DNA of 26,908 nucleotides, taken from contig JAFQKO010000101.1 in assembly GCA_017396865.1 (NCBI GenBank), forward strand, positions 1 to 26,908, given 5' to 3'. Both the position numbers and the translations under genes were made by a program. Position 1 is the first letter of the stretch. The number at the start of each line of letters is the position of its first letter. Below are positions 1 through 8,621 of the stretch, piece after piece. Source of the stretch: Clostridia bacterium. GTDB taxonomy: Bacteria > Bacillota_A > Clostridia > Oscillospirales > QAKW01. The notes below the pieces were generated by a model, which did no database searches, had not been told where the DNA came from, and saw nothing but the letters and a program-made list of their open reading frames with translations.

Positions 1-406
1 CCGCTTCCTGGGCAGAATTGCGGGCAATGCGGGCGTATTCTCCTGCATGGAGGACATGGAGCGCTTTATGCAGATGCTTTTACATCAAGGCAAGCCGCTC
101 ATCCGCCCCGAAACCCTCAAAACGGCGGTGCAAAATTACACTATTGGGATGAGCGAGAGCCGCGGACTCGGCTTTTTATACGTCGACGAACGGTATGCCC
201 AGGCCGGCGGGCTGTTCCCCAACGGCAGTTTCGGGCATTGCGGACATACGGGACAATCCATCTTCATTGACCCCGAAAGCAAGCTGTACGTCATCATTCT
301 GTCGGACGCCACCCGCGCCGTCAAGCTATACGGCGACGGAAGCTACGAGACGGTTAAGCAGATGCGCGCCGATCTCCATGCGGCAATCAAGGAGGATTTA
401 ACATGA
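1..406 (+). CDS. Serine hydrolase (beta-lactamase/PBP-like), C-terminal part, truncated by window edge
   Basis: The reading frame is open from base 2, so the gene starts upstream of the window and only about 134 residues are visible. The fragment has two hallmarks of the class C beta-lactamase/esterase fold: an N-terminal stretch ending GNAGVFS that leads into a helix (the 'AGLFST..DL.RF' region of the family), and GHTGQS followed by a hydrophobic strand, which occupies the place of the KTG/HTG third active-site motif. The catalytic SxxK lies outside the window. These enzymes are peptidases, esterases or peptidoglycan/D-amino-acid hydrolases, and the substrate cannot be told here. The stop codon overlaps the next start as ATGA, so the two genes are translationally coupled. 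No signal peptide can be judged. Confidence 0.8.
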   Translation, partial: RFLGRIAGNAGVFSCMEDMERFMQMLLHQGKPLIRPETLKTAVQNYTIGMSESRGLGFLYVDERYAQAGGLFPNGSFGHCGHTGQSIFIDPESKLYVIILSDATRAVKLYGDGSYETVKQMRADLHAAIKEDLT

Positions 407-1914
407 GAGTTGTTAACGTTATGAACTTCGTTCGCCGCATCGACGAACGCAAAGAGATCAGCTATGAGCCGATGTTCCAAACCACCAAGCGAGAGCTGGA
501 GCTGGTCAACGAATACGGATTGGACAACACCTTTTTGTTGCAATACGATGCGCTGATCGACCCCAACTATCAAAAGTTGTTCAAAGAAAAGGCCACCGAG
601 CGAACCGAGCTGGGGCTTTGGTATGAGATCGTGGAGCCGCTGACCACCGCCTGCGGCATGCCCTATAACAGCGCCTACGGCTGGAAATGGGATTGGCACA
701 TTGTACCGGGCTTTTCGATGGCCTATTCCCCTGCCGAGCGGGAAAGGCTGATCGACCAAGCGATGGGAAAATTCAAGGAGATCTTTGGCTATTATCCCAA
801 AACGGTGGCAAGCTGGCTGATCGATACCCACACCATCAACTATTTGACCTCGCACTACGACATCAGCGCCCTGGCCATTTGCCGCGATCAGCTCAGCACC
901 GATGCCTACACGCTGGTGGGCGGCTATTTCAATCAGGCCTACTATCCCTGCAAAAAGAACGTCTTTACCCCCGCCCAATCCGCCGAGGAGCGGATCAACG
1001 TTCCGATCTTTCGCCTGCTGGGGCCCTGCCCTCTGCATAACTACGAATCCAGAAAATATATCAGCGAAGAGCAAAAGGGCATCGTCGGATGCTATACCAT
1101 GGAGCCGGTTTGGCCGATGGGCTATACCTCCGAATCGGTGGATTGGTATTTTAAAACCACCTTTGAAAACGAGGATTTAGGCTTTTCCTACGTCCATTTA
1201 GGGCAGGAAAACAGCTTCGGCATCTCCAAGGAAATCATCAAGCCCTTGCTCATGCAGCTTGATCTGCTGAAAAAATACCCCCAAGCCAAGGTGATGAAGA
1301 TGGGGGATGCGGGCGAGGCCTTTAAGGCGAGCTATCCCGAAAAAACGCCCGCCACCTGCGTGGCGGGGCTGACCAACTGGGACACCGAGGATTTCCAATC
1401 GGTCTACTACGATTGCCAAAAATACACCGCTAACATTGCCCGCTTTGAGGAACAGCTCTTTCTGCGCAGCCTCTTTCTTTTTGACGAGCGGGTGGCGGAG
1501 CATTATCTCACCGAGACCTGCACCACCTTCGATGCGGTCTATGAAAATCAGCCGCTCATCAACAATGCCCAATGGGTCGGGCGGGAGCGCACGAAGAATT
1601 TCGGATTGCTGATCGATACCGAAGCTACCCCCTTCACCGCCGAAAAGAGCGGAGAGGGCTGTTTGAAGATCGCATGGAACGATAAGAGCGTTATCTTTAG
1701 CGAGGATGGCATTACCGTTACTGCCGAAACGCTGACCCTGCGGCTCGGCGAGCCCACTGCCGAGATCGCCCTTAAGGGCAACACCCTCAGCTATACCTAC
1801 AACGGAAACCGCTACGGTCTGCGGATCGAAAACGCAACCGTTGCCCCCTGCGAGGGCGGCTATACCATTCAAACCAAGGATGGCCAATGCGCCTTGATCC
1901 CTGAAATTCAATAA
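403..1914 (+). CDS. Unrecognised barrel-type enzyme, possibly carbohydrate-active
   Basis: I do not recognise a named family with certainty. The 503-residue protein is soluble, with no signal peptide or membrane segment. Residues about 1-330 look like an alpha/beta barrel of the glycoside hydrolase/polysaccharide deacetylase type, with conserved-looking blocks GWKWDWH, ASWLIDTHT, a YYPCKKN stretch, TMEPVWPMGY and GQENSFG. Residues about 400-503 are beta-rich and resemble the C-terminal sandwich often attached to glycosidases. An AAGGAGG-type ribosome binding site sits 7-8 bases before the ATG, inside the end of the preceding serine hydrolase gene, and the ATGA overlap couples them. The pairing suggests processing of a sugar-containing or acylated substrate. 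That is inference only. Confidence 0.75.
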   Translation: MRVVNVMNFVRRIDERKEISYEPMFQTTKRELELVNEYGLDNTFLLQYDALIDPNYQKLFKEKATERTELGLWYEIVEPLTTACGMPYNSAYGWKWDWHIVPGFSMAYSPAERERLIDQAMGKFKEIFGYYPKTVASWLIDTHTINYLTSHYDISALAICRDQLSTDAYTLVGGYFNQAYYPCKKNVFTPAQSAEERINVPIFRLLGPCPLHNYESRKYISEEQKGIVGCYTMEPVWPMGYTSESVDWYFKTTFENEDLGFSYVHLGQENSFGISKEIIKPLLMQLDLLKKYPQAKVMKMGDAGEAFKASYPEKTPATCVAGLTNWDTEDFQSVYYDCQKYTANIARFEEQLFLRSLFLFDERVAEHYLTETCTTFDAVYENQPLINNAQWVGRERTKNFGLLIDTEATPFTAEKSGEGCLKIAWNDKSVIFSEDGITVTAETLTLRLGEPTAEIALKGNTLSYTYNGNRYGLRIENATVAPCEGGYTIQTKDGQCALIPEIQ

Positions 1915-1915
1915 A

Positions 1916-1955
1916 GCAAAATAAAAAAGAGCGATCACGCTCTTTTTTATTTTGC
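1916..1955. terminator. Bidirectional intrinsic terminator between convergent genes
   Basis: An 18-bp perfect inverted repeat with a 4-base loop (atca): GC-rich at the tip (GAGCG/CGCTC) and flanked by A-run/T-run arms, so it has a U-tract on both strands. It lies between the convergent genes ending at 1914 (+) and 1947 (-), and overlaps the end of the latter. Confidence 0.9.
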
Positions 1956-3077
1956 CTTAATATCAACAATAACATATTCCGCAGGGGCCGCATTCTTCAA
2001 CGGAAATCCCCAGCCCGCAAGGCCTGAGGTAACGATTGCCTGCGTATCCGCATCGATCTGCGTATGCCCATAGACCGCATCGTCGGAACGGATCAGAGCG
2101 CTGATCCAATTCACGGGGAAGATCTGCCCGCCGTGAGTATGCCCCGAGAGCAGCAGGTCGGTGCCCGCCTCCCCATTTTGAGCATATTCCTTCGGCTGAT
2201 GGTCGAGGGTTAAAACAAATCGACTTTGATCCACCGTTTTGATCAGATCGGCAATCTCTGCCCTTCCCTCTTTTTTCAGGCTAAAGCCGCGGTCGTCACG
2301 GCCGACCAGCACCAGATCGTCATTAATATTGAGGGTTTCATCCTTCAGGATGGTAATGCCGTTGCTTTCAATGGCCTGCACCAGATCCTCGGCGGTATAT
2401 TCGCTGCGAATCAACGACATTGGGCGGTCGTGGTTGCCGTAGACGTAAAAGATACCATACTTACTCTCGATGCCGCCCAAGGTGCGGAAAACAGCCTCCA
2501 CGCCATCCTTGGTGGTGGCATCGTCGATGATATCCCCGCCGAGAACAACGAGGTCGGGCTTCTCTGCGCTGACCTCAGCGCAAACTGCGCGCAGCTCCTC
2601 CTCATCCAAGGTGATCCCGAAATGAATATCCGAAAGCAATGCCACCCGATACCCTTTGGGACGGATGCTTTTTTCGGTATAAACCGTATAGCTCGTTTGC
2701 ACCACGTTGTGCATATTGTAATAGTCGTAGCCCAGCAGCAAAAGGGTAAGCACCAGCGGCACAACCAAAAAGCCATAGAGCTTTTTCCATACGGAAAAGC
2801 CATCCTCATACCGCTTTTTGGCAGTGATTCTCAAAATAAAGTTTACCAGCTGCACCAAAAGTGCCAGCACCACCACGTGCAGCAGCACCACCACACCGAA
2901 GGTGCCGAAGAAGAGGCCGATGCCGCAAAGCAGGGCGGCAATTGCCCAAAGCAGCGCCTTTTCCCGCTTACGGGCGAGAGAAAAGCCGCAGGTCTGACCG
3001 AAGCGTTTTGCCAAAAAGTACAGATAGATACCGATGGCGATCATAAAAACAACGATGATGATCGAAAAAAAAAGCAT
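1947..3077 (-). CDS. Membrane-anchored metallophosphoesterase (YkuE/YaeI-like)
   Basis: Calcineurin-like phosphoesterase of 376 residues. Four hydrophobic segments fill the N-terminal 150 residues or so, followed by the metal-binding motifs in order: LLSDIHFG (D-x-H), GGDIIDD (GD), YGNHD (GNHD) and SGHTHGGQ (GHTHGGQ). Together these give a binuclear-metal active site, probably facing outward. Relatives hydrolyse phosphate esters of lipids or nucleotides; the substrate is unknown. The ATG at 3077 is preferred over an upstream in-frame start because AAGGGGG lies just before it and the gap from cdsA is then 14 bases. Being last in an operon behind cdsA hints at a role in the cell envelope or phospholipids, which is inference. 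Confidence 0.9.
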   Translation of the reverse strand: MLFFSIIIVVFMIAIGIYLYFLAKRFGQTCGFSLARKREKALLWAIAALLCGIGLFFGTFGVVVLLHVVVLALLVQLVNFILRITAKKRYEDGFSVWKKLYGFLVVPLVLTLLLLGYDYYNMHNVVQTSYTVYTEKSIRPKGYRVALLSDIHFGITLDEEELRAVCAEVSAEKPDLVVLGGDIIDDATTKDGVEAVFRTLGGIESKYGIFYVYGNHDRPMSLIRSEYTAEDLVQAIESNGITILKDETLNINDDLVLVGRDDRGFSLKKEGRAEIADLIKTVDQSRFVLTLDHQPKEYAQNGEAGTDLLLSGHTHGGQIFPVNWISALIRSDDAVYGHTQIDADTQAIVTSGLAGWGFPLKNAAPAEYVIVDIKAK

Positions 3078-3091
3078 GCACAGCCCCCTTC

Positions 3092-3901
3092 TCAGCCTAT
3101 AAACGATACTCCGAATTGATACAGTAAATATACGGTCGGCCATACGAACATATGGCTATCGAACCGATCCAAAAATCCACCGTGACCGGGGAAAAGATTT
3201 CCATAGTCCTTCACGCCGACGATCCGCTTGAGGCAGGACATCGAAAGATCGCCGATCTGGCCGATGACCGAGGCGGCAAGCACAACTACGCAAAGGGCAA
3301 GCAGATCGACCTTTTGATAAAACAACCCGATGACCACCGCAATCACCAATGCCGAAAGCGTACCGCCGATCGCACCCTCCACCGTTTTCTTGGGGCTGGT
3401 GATCGGCGCCAGCTTATGCTTGCCGAAAAAGCGGCCGGTAAAATAAGCCAGGCTATCGTTGGCGATGGGGATCAGCACCGAAAAGATCAGGTAAATCAAT
3501 CCATACTTTTCGTCCTGATAGCGCAGCTCCACAATCGATTGATAGAACAGCACCGTCATCGGCATACAAAGCAGGACCGATACCGTCGGCAACGTAAAGC
3601 TGTGCTTCCTCTCCATCAGGATGATCACAACGGTAAACGCAAGGATTGCCACCGCGTAGATCGGCAGCAAAACCCAATGATAAAACGGAACCGAAACAAC
3701 GTTCAGCACCACCGCCAGCGCAGAAAAAACCGCAAAGCCGACCTTAAGTGCCGTTGATTTCTTCAGGCGCTGCAGCTCAAACAAGCCACCGACGGTGATC
3801 AGCAGGATAAACGGGCGAAAAACCCATTCCACATCCGAAAAACAGATCACTGCGATCGCCACCAAAATAAAGCAAGCGCCGGTAATGATTCGTTGTTTCA
3901 T
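3092..3901 (-). CDS. cdsA: Phosphatidate cytidylyltransferase (CDP-diglyceride synthase)
   Basis: CdsA makes CDP-diacylglycerol from phosphatidate and CTP, the branch-point intermediate of bacterial phospholipid synthesis. The 269-residue protein has about eight hydrophobic segments and the full C-terminal family signature: S-x-x-K-R-x4-K-D then FPGHGGFLDRFDS. Length is normal for the family. The ATG at 3901 has CGGAG 7-8 bases upstream; a longer in-frame start at 3928 lacks a ribosome binding site. It is the middle gene of a three-gene operon (antiporter, cdsA, metallophosphoesterase). This differs from the common setting beside undecaprenyl diphosphate synthase and dxr, so it may be a relocated housekeeping copy or a second copy. 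Confidence 0.93.
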   Translation of the reverse strand: MKQRIITGACFILVAIAVICFSDVEWVFRPFILLITVGGLFELQRLKKSTALKVGFAVFSALAVVLNVVSVPFYHWVLLPIYAVAILAFTVVIILMERKHSFTLPTVSVLLCMPMTVLFYQSIVELRYQDEKYGLIYLIFSVLIPIANDSLAYFTGRFFGKHKLAPITSPKKTVEGAIGGTLSALVIAVVIGLFYQKVDLLALCVVVLAASVIGQIGDLSMSCLKRIVGVKDYGNLFPGHGGFLDRFDSHMFVWPTVYLLYQFGVSFIG

Positions 3902-3951
3902 AATATGCTCCGTTCTGCCGCATTTCATACGGCATTTTCTTGATTATTTAA

Positions 3952-5247
3952 TCAGGCCTTCCCTTGCTTTTCCAGCCGCGCCTGCTCGCGGGCGCTGACC
4001 TTGCCCTCGGGCTTGATCTCGCCCGCCTTGGTCAAGGCAACCTTGGTCAGATAGGGGCCAACCAGCTCATAGATCAGCACCGCAAAGAGGGTGATATTAG
4101 AAACTATGCTGCCAATATCGCCCAAAACGGTCGCCTTATCGGCCATACCCAACGCAACACCCGCCTGAGGCAGCAAGGTAATACCGAGATATTTCACAAT
4201 CGTAGGCTCACATTTCATCAGCTTGGCGCTTGCCGTTGCGCCGGCACATTTACCGATAGAGCGCATCAGAATATAGACCACGCCAATCGCAACAATGATC
4301 GGATTTTTAAAGCTGGAAAGCTCTAATTTCGCACCGCTGATAACAAAGAATAGGATGAACAGCGGGGCTGTCCAACGATCGATCCGATCCATCAGCTCCT
4401 CGGAGAATTCGCAGACGTTGCAGAACACCGTACCCAGCATCATGCAAACCAACAGGGAGGAAAAGGCAATGTGAATGCCGCCGATCTCAAATTTCAACAT
4501 AGAGAGGGCCACGGTCAGCATCACGAAGGTGACCGACATCGCCATACGCTTGGAGCGAGAATGGAAGAACCGCTCGAAGAAGCTGAATAAAAAGCCCATC
4601 ACAGCCCCCAGCACCAAGGAAAGAATAACCTCCAAAATAGGCTCCAGCACCACCGAAAGAACGTTCACGTGACCGTCGGTCAGCGCCTTTGCAACCCCAA
4701 AGGAGACGGCAAACAGCACCAAGCCAACCGCATCATCCAGTGCTACAATGGGAAGCAGGATGCGGGTAACGGGGCCCTTGGCCTTATACTGCCGCACCAC
4801 CATCAGCGTTGCGGCGGGAGCAGTTGCGGAAGCAACGGCGCCCAGCAGAATTGCCGACGGCAAGGGCAGCTGCTCGGGGAACAGAAAATGCACACCGATC
4901 AACGCCGCATCCACCAAAACGGTGGCGGCTACCGCCTGTAAAACACCGATCACCGCCGCCTGCTTACCGATCTGCTTGATCTGAGAGAGGCGAAACTCAT
5001 TACCGATGGAAAAGGCAATAAAGCCCAACGCCACATCAGATAAAATCTGATATTGTTTAAAATCCCCATCTAAAAAACCAATTCCGTCCAAACCCAAAGA
5101 GCCGAGCAACGTCGGACCGATCAGTATACCCGCCACCAAATAAGCGGTAACAGCAGGCAAAGAAACCCGCTTTGCCAACCGAGATAGCATTAATCCGGCA
5201 AATAAAGCGATGGATAAACTTAATAAGATTTTAATTTCATTTTCCAA
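3952..5247 (-). CDS. Cation:proton antiporter, CPA2 family (KefB/Na+-H+ exchanger domain)
   Basis: A 431-residue integral membrane protein with about 12 hydrophobic segments covering the whole Na_H_Exchanger domain. Near the N-terminus it shows the family pattern LPAVTAYLVAGILIGP, and it has ALDDAVGLVLFA, where the acidic pair is in the usual ion-binding position of CPA antiporters. It has no C-terminal TrkA-N domain, only a short charged tail. It probably exchanges Na+ or K+ for H+. The start is a TTG at 5247 with GGAGG eight bases upstream; the nearby ATG is out of frame. It is the first gene of the operon running to 1947, and a perfect consensus promoter precedes it. Confidence 0.92.
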   Translation of the reverse strand: MENEIKILLSLSIALFAGLMLSRLAKRVSLPAVTAYLVAGILIGPTLLGSLGLDGIGFLDGDFKQYQILSDVALGFIAFSIGNEFRLSQIKQIGKQAAVIGVLQAVAATVLVDAALIGVHFLFPEQLPLPSAILLGAVASATAPAATLMVVRQYKAKGPVTRILLPIVALDDAVGLVLFAVSFGVAKALTDGHVNVLSVVLEPILEVILSLVLGAVMGFLFSFFERFFHSRSKRMAMSVTFVMLTVALSMLKFEIGGIHIAFSSLLVCMMLGTVFCNVCEFSEELMDRIDRWTAPLFILFFVISGAKLELSSFKNPIIVAIGVVYILMRSIGKCAGATASAKLMKCEPTIVKYLGITLLPQAGVALGMADKATVLGDIGSIVSNITLFAVLIYELVGPYLTKVALTKAGEIKPEGKVSAREQARLEKQGKA

Positions 5248-5285
5248 AACAATTCCCTCCTAAAATCCTATCATTCCAACATATT

Positions 5286-5314
5286 ATTATAATCCTCTTT
5301 TTCAGGGATGTCAA
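5286..5314 (-). promoter_or_regulatory. Sigma-A promoter of the antiporter-cdsA-phosphoesterase operon
   Basis: On the minus strand TTGACA (5314-5309), a 17-base spacer and TATAAT (5291-5286): a perfect match to the housekeeping consensus in boxes and spacing, about 40 bases before the TTG start. Confidence 0.9.
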
Positions 5315-5337
5315 GGGATTGTCGGGGGAAAAAGCGG

Positions 5338-5366
5338 TTGTTTTAATGCGATTTTTATGATAGAAT
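5338..5366 (+). promoter_or_regulatory. Sigma-A promoter of the 5397-6259 operon
   Basis: TTGTTT (5338-5343), a 17-base spacer and TAGAAT (5361-5366), about 30 bases before the ATG at 5397. It is arranged back to back with the antiporter promoter. Confidence 0.8.
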
Positions 5367-5396
5367 AAAAGCATCAATTTAAAACGGAGGAAGCCT

Positions 5397-5705
5397 ATGT
5401 ACCGCATCAAAATCACCGCCATCCGCAAGGCCTGCTACCCCGATCTGATGGCAAAATACGAAAACCCCATCGAACACACCTGCGACGTGGAGGAGGGGCA
5501 GATTTTTTATTCCGAAAACGGGCAGCGGCCCGAAAGCCTATGTGAAAGCGCATGGGAAAGTATGCGCAGCTTTGCCGAAGCGCTCGCTCGCGGCGAGGGC
5601 AACTTTTACGACGGATGGATGAAGAACCCCTATTCCGCCCTCATCTCCTGCAACGACGGCTTTCGACCGGTCAGTTTTTTATTGGAAAGGATCGATGAAA
5701 AATGA
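5397..5705 (+). CDS. TIGR04076-type small protein
   Basis: The 102-residue protein matches the TIGR04076 pattern as I know it: an N-terminal MYRIKITAIRK strand followed by a PDL motif, a central W-rich helix region, and a C-terminal SCNDGFRPVSFLLERI that fits the family's 'C.DG.RPV.F..E' ending. The family has no established biochemical function. In many anaerobes its members sit next to redox or flavin enzymes. GGAGG lies 6 bases before the ATG. The stop overlaps the next start as ATGA, so it is co-translated with the flavin reductase-like gene. Confidence 0.8.
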   Translation: MYRIKITAIRKACYPDLMAKYENPIEHTCDVEEGQIFYSENGQRPESLCESAWESMRSFAEALARGEGNFYDGWMKNPYSALISCNDGFRPVSFLLERIDEK

Positions 5706-6259
5706 GAAAAAACTTCGGAGCAAAAGCAAATCTTTATCCCATGCCTGTTTTAATCATCGGCACCTATGACGAAAACGGTGTGCCGAATGCCATGAACGCC
5801 GCTTGGGGCGGTATCAGCGAGGCGGATGAGATCTCCATCTGCGTAGACGACGGGCACAAGACCGCCGCCAATCTGCAAAAAAGCGGCGGCTTCACCGTCA
5901 GCGTGGCCGACGTGGACAATCTCGTTGCCGCCGACTACGTGGGCATCGTATCGGCCAACAGCGTACCCGACAAAATCGCCCGCGCGGGCTGGACAGCCAT
6001 CAAAAGCGACTACGTGAACGCTCCTCTCTTTGCCGAGCTGCCCTACGCACTGGAATGCAAGCTGATCTCCTACGACACCGAAAGCTGCCGTCTGGTGGGC
6101 AAAATCCTCAACGTCAGCGCCGACGAGCGCATCCTTACCGACGGAAAGCTGGATCTCGCCAAATTCCGTCCTATCACCTACGACCCCACCTACCACAACT
6201 ACATCGCCCTCGGCGAAGCAGTTGGCAAGGCCTTTTCGGACGGAAAAAAGCTGAAATAA
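5702..6259 (+). CDS. Flavin reductase-like FMN-binding protein (flavoredoxin type)
   Basis: A 185-residue protein of the flavin reductase-like (split beta-barrel) family. Visible features are the N-terminal PMPVLIIGTYDENG strand-turn, NAMNAAWGG, CVDDGHKTAANLQ and FTVSVAD, which together form the usual FMN-binding face. The final quarter, with ITYDPTYHNYIALGEAVG, is typical of the Bacteroides/Clostridia branch. It binds FMN and passes electrons to a partner or acts as an NAD(P)H:flavin reductase. It is coupled to the preceding TIGR04076 gene by an ATGA overlap, which suggests the two work together. Confidence 0.9.
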   Translation: MRKNFGAKANLYPMPVLIIGTYDENGVPNAMNAAWGGISEADEISICVDDGHKTAANLQKSGGFTVSVADVDNLVAADYVGIVSANSVPDKIARAGWTAIKSDYVNAPLFAELPYALECKLISYDTESCRLVGKILNVSADERILTDGKLDLAKFRPITYDPTYHNYIALGEAVGKAFSDGKKLK

Positions 6260-6271
6260 TGCTCGGGTGTA

Positions 6272-6301
6272 CTGAAAACAGGACACCGCACCTGCTATAA
6301 T
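6272..6301 (+). promoter_or_regulatory. Probable promoter of the PolC-like gene
   Basis: A perfect TATAAT (6296-6301) with a weak -35 CTGAAA (6272-6277) and an 18-base spacer. An AAGGAG ribosome binding site at 6317-6322 follows, before the ATG at 6331. Confidence 0.65.
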
Positions 6302-6330
6302 GGGTTCAAACACGAAAAGGAGCTGATTTC

Positions 6331-8583
6331 ATGAAACCGACAACTGAACGAATCGAACTTCATCTACACACCAAATACTCGACAGAGGACAGCGTAATCG
6401 CTGTAGACGACGCACTCCTTCAAGCCTCGGTTCGCCGTCAAAAGGCCGTTGCCATCACCGATTATATGAGCGTGCAGGCCTTTCCCTCAGCCGCAAGGAT
6501 CGCCCAAAAAATCGGGATCAAGGTGGTGTACGGTGCCGAGCTGAAGATGACCGACGCGGACGCAGAAACGGTGCACATTACCCTTCTGGCGCAAAACCAA
6601 ATCGGCCTGCGCCATCTCTATGAACTGATCACCCTCGCCCATACGACCTACAATGATCAGGGGAATTCCATCCCCCGTCATGAAATAGAGCGGCTGCGGG
6701 AAGGGCTTTTGATCGGCAGCGGATGCCTGAAGGGTGTGCTCTATCAAAAGGCGCAACGAAGCGCCTCCGCCCAAGAGCTGGCCGAGGCAGCCGCCTTTTT
6801 CGACTATATTGAGCTGCTCCCCTACGCAGAGCCTGCCATCAACGTTGCGCTGTTGGCGGCAGCCGATGCAAACGGTCTGCCTGCGGCGGCGGTGGGCAAC
6901 GCCCATTACGTCGATCCCGAGGATGCGCTCGCTCGCGCTGTTTTGCTGGAGCATAACCGCTGCAGCACCGATCAACCGCCGCTCCACCTTCGCTCCACCG
7001 AGGAAATGCGGGCTGCATTTTCTTATCTGCCGCCCGAACGCATCGACGAGGTGGTGATCTCCAATCCTGCGAAAATTGTCGATCAAATCGAGAAGCTGCA
7101 GCCCCTCCCCGAAGGCATACGGTTACCCGCCTTCCCCGGAGATGCGCAAACCCTTTCGGAAACGGTTTACCGCGCCGCCCGCGCGCGCTACGGTGAGCCT
7201 CTGCACCCCGTCGTTGCCGCACGATTGGAGGCCGAGCTCGGCATCATTGCCGACCACGGCTACGCCATTTACTACAACATCGCTCGCAAGCTGGTTGAGC
7301 ATTCCCGTGAATTGGGCTATCCCACCTCCGCCCGCGGGACGGTAGGCTCGATGCTCACCGCCTATCTGCTGGAGCTGACCGCCGCCGATCCGTTGCCGCC
7401 CTATTATCGCTGCCCCCAATGCAAGAAGGTGGAATTCCTGCCCGAAGGAGAAGCTCTTTGCGGCCTTGATCTGCCTGATCGACCCTGCTCCTGCGGCGGC
7501 ACCATGCAGGCCGATGGGCACAACATTCCCTTCGAAAGCTTTTGCGGCATCAACGGCTCCAAGGTACCCGATATTGATCTGAATTTTTCCGACGAATGTC
7601 AGGCTGAAATGCATGATTACGCGCGAACGCTATTTGCCCCCAATCAAATTTGCTATGCAGGCACCATTGCAACCTTCCTGCAAAAAAACGCAAACGAGCT
7701 GCTGCAAGCCTACCTCATGAACCATTCCATTCCCCTCGACAAACGAGAGCAGAAGCGGATCGTTGATCTGCTGATCGGCGTAAAGCGTTGCTGCGGCTAC
7801 CAACCCGGTTCGTTGATGATCTTTCCGCAGCCGTCACCCTTCGACGTTTCCCCCATTCAAAAACCGGCGCGGCTTTTCGATCCCGACGTTATATCGACCC
7901 ATTTTCAAGCATACGAGCTGCGCAGCACCATCCTGAAGCTGGATCTTCTCGGCCACGCTGCAAACACCCTGCTGAAAAAAATGGAGGAGCTTTCGGGCGT
8001 ACCGCACACAGAGATCGTGCTCAACGACCCGGCGCTTTATCAATTCCCGTTCGGCACCCTCGGTATTTTTGAGCTGGACAATCCCTTTGCGCAAAAGCTG
8101 ATTCATACGCTTAAGCCCACCTGCTTTTCCGATCTGATGCTGATCTCCGGCTTTTCTCACGGCACCGACGTTTGGTACGACAACGCCGAAAACCTGATCT
8201 TAAGCGGTTGCCATACGCCGCAAGAAACGATTGCCTTCCGCGAGGATGTTTTTCAAGCCCTGCTTCGCTATGGATTATCTCGCAAGTATGCCTATTACAT
8301 TATGGAGCAGGTTTACAAAGGCCGCGGTAATCGATTGGATTCGGATGCTCTTGCATTAATGCGCAGCCACGGTGTTCCGCATTGGTTTATTGAAAGCTGC
8401 CGCAAAATCAAGTATCTCTTCCCAAAGGCGCACGCCGCCGCCTATTGCATGTCGACGGTGCGGCTTGCCTATTATAAGCTCCACCACCCCACTGCCTTTT
8501 ATGCCGCCCTCCTTTCCTGCCGACCCGAAGAAACCGAGGCGATCCGCGCAGAAGCCAAGCAACGCGGCATCGAGCTGAACTGA
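6331..8583 (+). CDS. Compact PolC-like protein: PHP domain plus family C polymerase core, no exonuclease
   Basis: The 750 residues align by eye with PolC, the Gram-positive DNA polymerase III alpha subunit (about 1,400 residues). Order: PHP domain (IELHLHT at 8-14), the palm/zinc region with CPQC (361-364) and CSC (386-388), PDIDLNFS (413-420), LKLDLLGH (535-542), ISGFSHGTDVW and IKYLFPKAHAAAY. Missing are the N-terminal OB region, the exonuclease normally inserted in PHP (the PHP halves join at about 73-82) and the C-terminal 200 or so residues. The likely catalytic aspartates D414, D416 and D538 remain. But PolC's YRAGTI is YAGTI, KRTTGQHPGG is KRCCGYQPGS and the PHP TDH is TDY. It is probably a divergent paralogue with an altered or lost polymerase activity, not the replicative enzyme. 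Confidence 0.85.
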   Translation: MKPTTERIELHLHTKYSTEDSVIAVDDALLQASVRRQKAVAITDYMSVQAFPSAARIAQKIGIKVVYGAELKMTDADAETVHITLLAQNQIGLRHLYELITLAHTTYNDQGNSIPRHEIERLREGLLIGSGCLKGVLYQKAQRSASAQELAEAAAFFDYIELLPYAEPAINVALLAAADANGLPAAAVGNAHYVDPEDALARAVLLEHNRCSTDQPPLHLRSTEEMRAAFSYLPPERIDEVVISNPAKIVDQIEKLQPLPEGIRLPAFPGDAQTLSETVYRAARARYGEPLHPVVAARLEAELGIIADHGYAIYYNIARKLVEHSRELGYPTSARGTVGSMLTAYLLELTAADPLPPYYRCPQCKKVEFLPEGEALCGLDLPDRPCSCGGTMQADGHNIPFESFCGINGSKVPDIDLNFSDECQAEMHDYARTLFAPNQICYAGTIATFLQKNANELLQAYLMNHSIPLDKREQKRIVDLLIGVKRCCGYQPGSLMIFPQPSPFDVSPIQKPARLFDPDVISTHFQAYELRSTILKLDLLGHAANTLLKKMEELSGVPHTEIVLNDPALYQFPFGTLGIFELDNPFAQKLIHTLKPTCFSDLMLISGFSHGTDVWYDNAENLILSGCHTPQETIAFREDVFQALLRYGLSRKYAYYIMEQVYKGRGNRLDSDALALMRSHGVPHWFIESCRKIKYLFPKAHAAAYCMSTVRLAYYKLHHPTAFYAALLSCRPEETEAIRAEAKQRGIELN

Positions 8584-8584
8584 A

Positions 8585-8620
8585 AGAATCACCGCTGAGC
8601 AAACGCTCGGCGGTGATTCT
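8585..8620. terminator. Hairpin between convergent genes
   Basis: A 16-base stem, with one mismatch, around an aaac loop (AGAATCACCGC...GCGGTGATTCT). It lies exactly between the stops of the PolC-like gene (+) and the 8622-9362 gene (-). T-tracts are short, so termination may be modest. Confidence 0.75.
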
Positions 8621-8621
8621 C

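Noticed and set aside
3899..3928. A longer cdsA start at 3928
   Set aside because: No ribosome binding site; the ATG at 3901 has one and matches family length.
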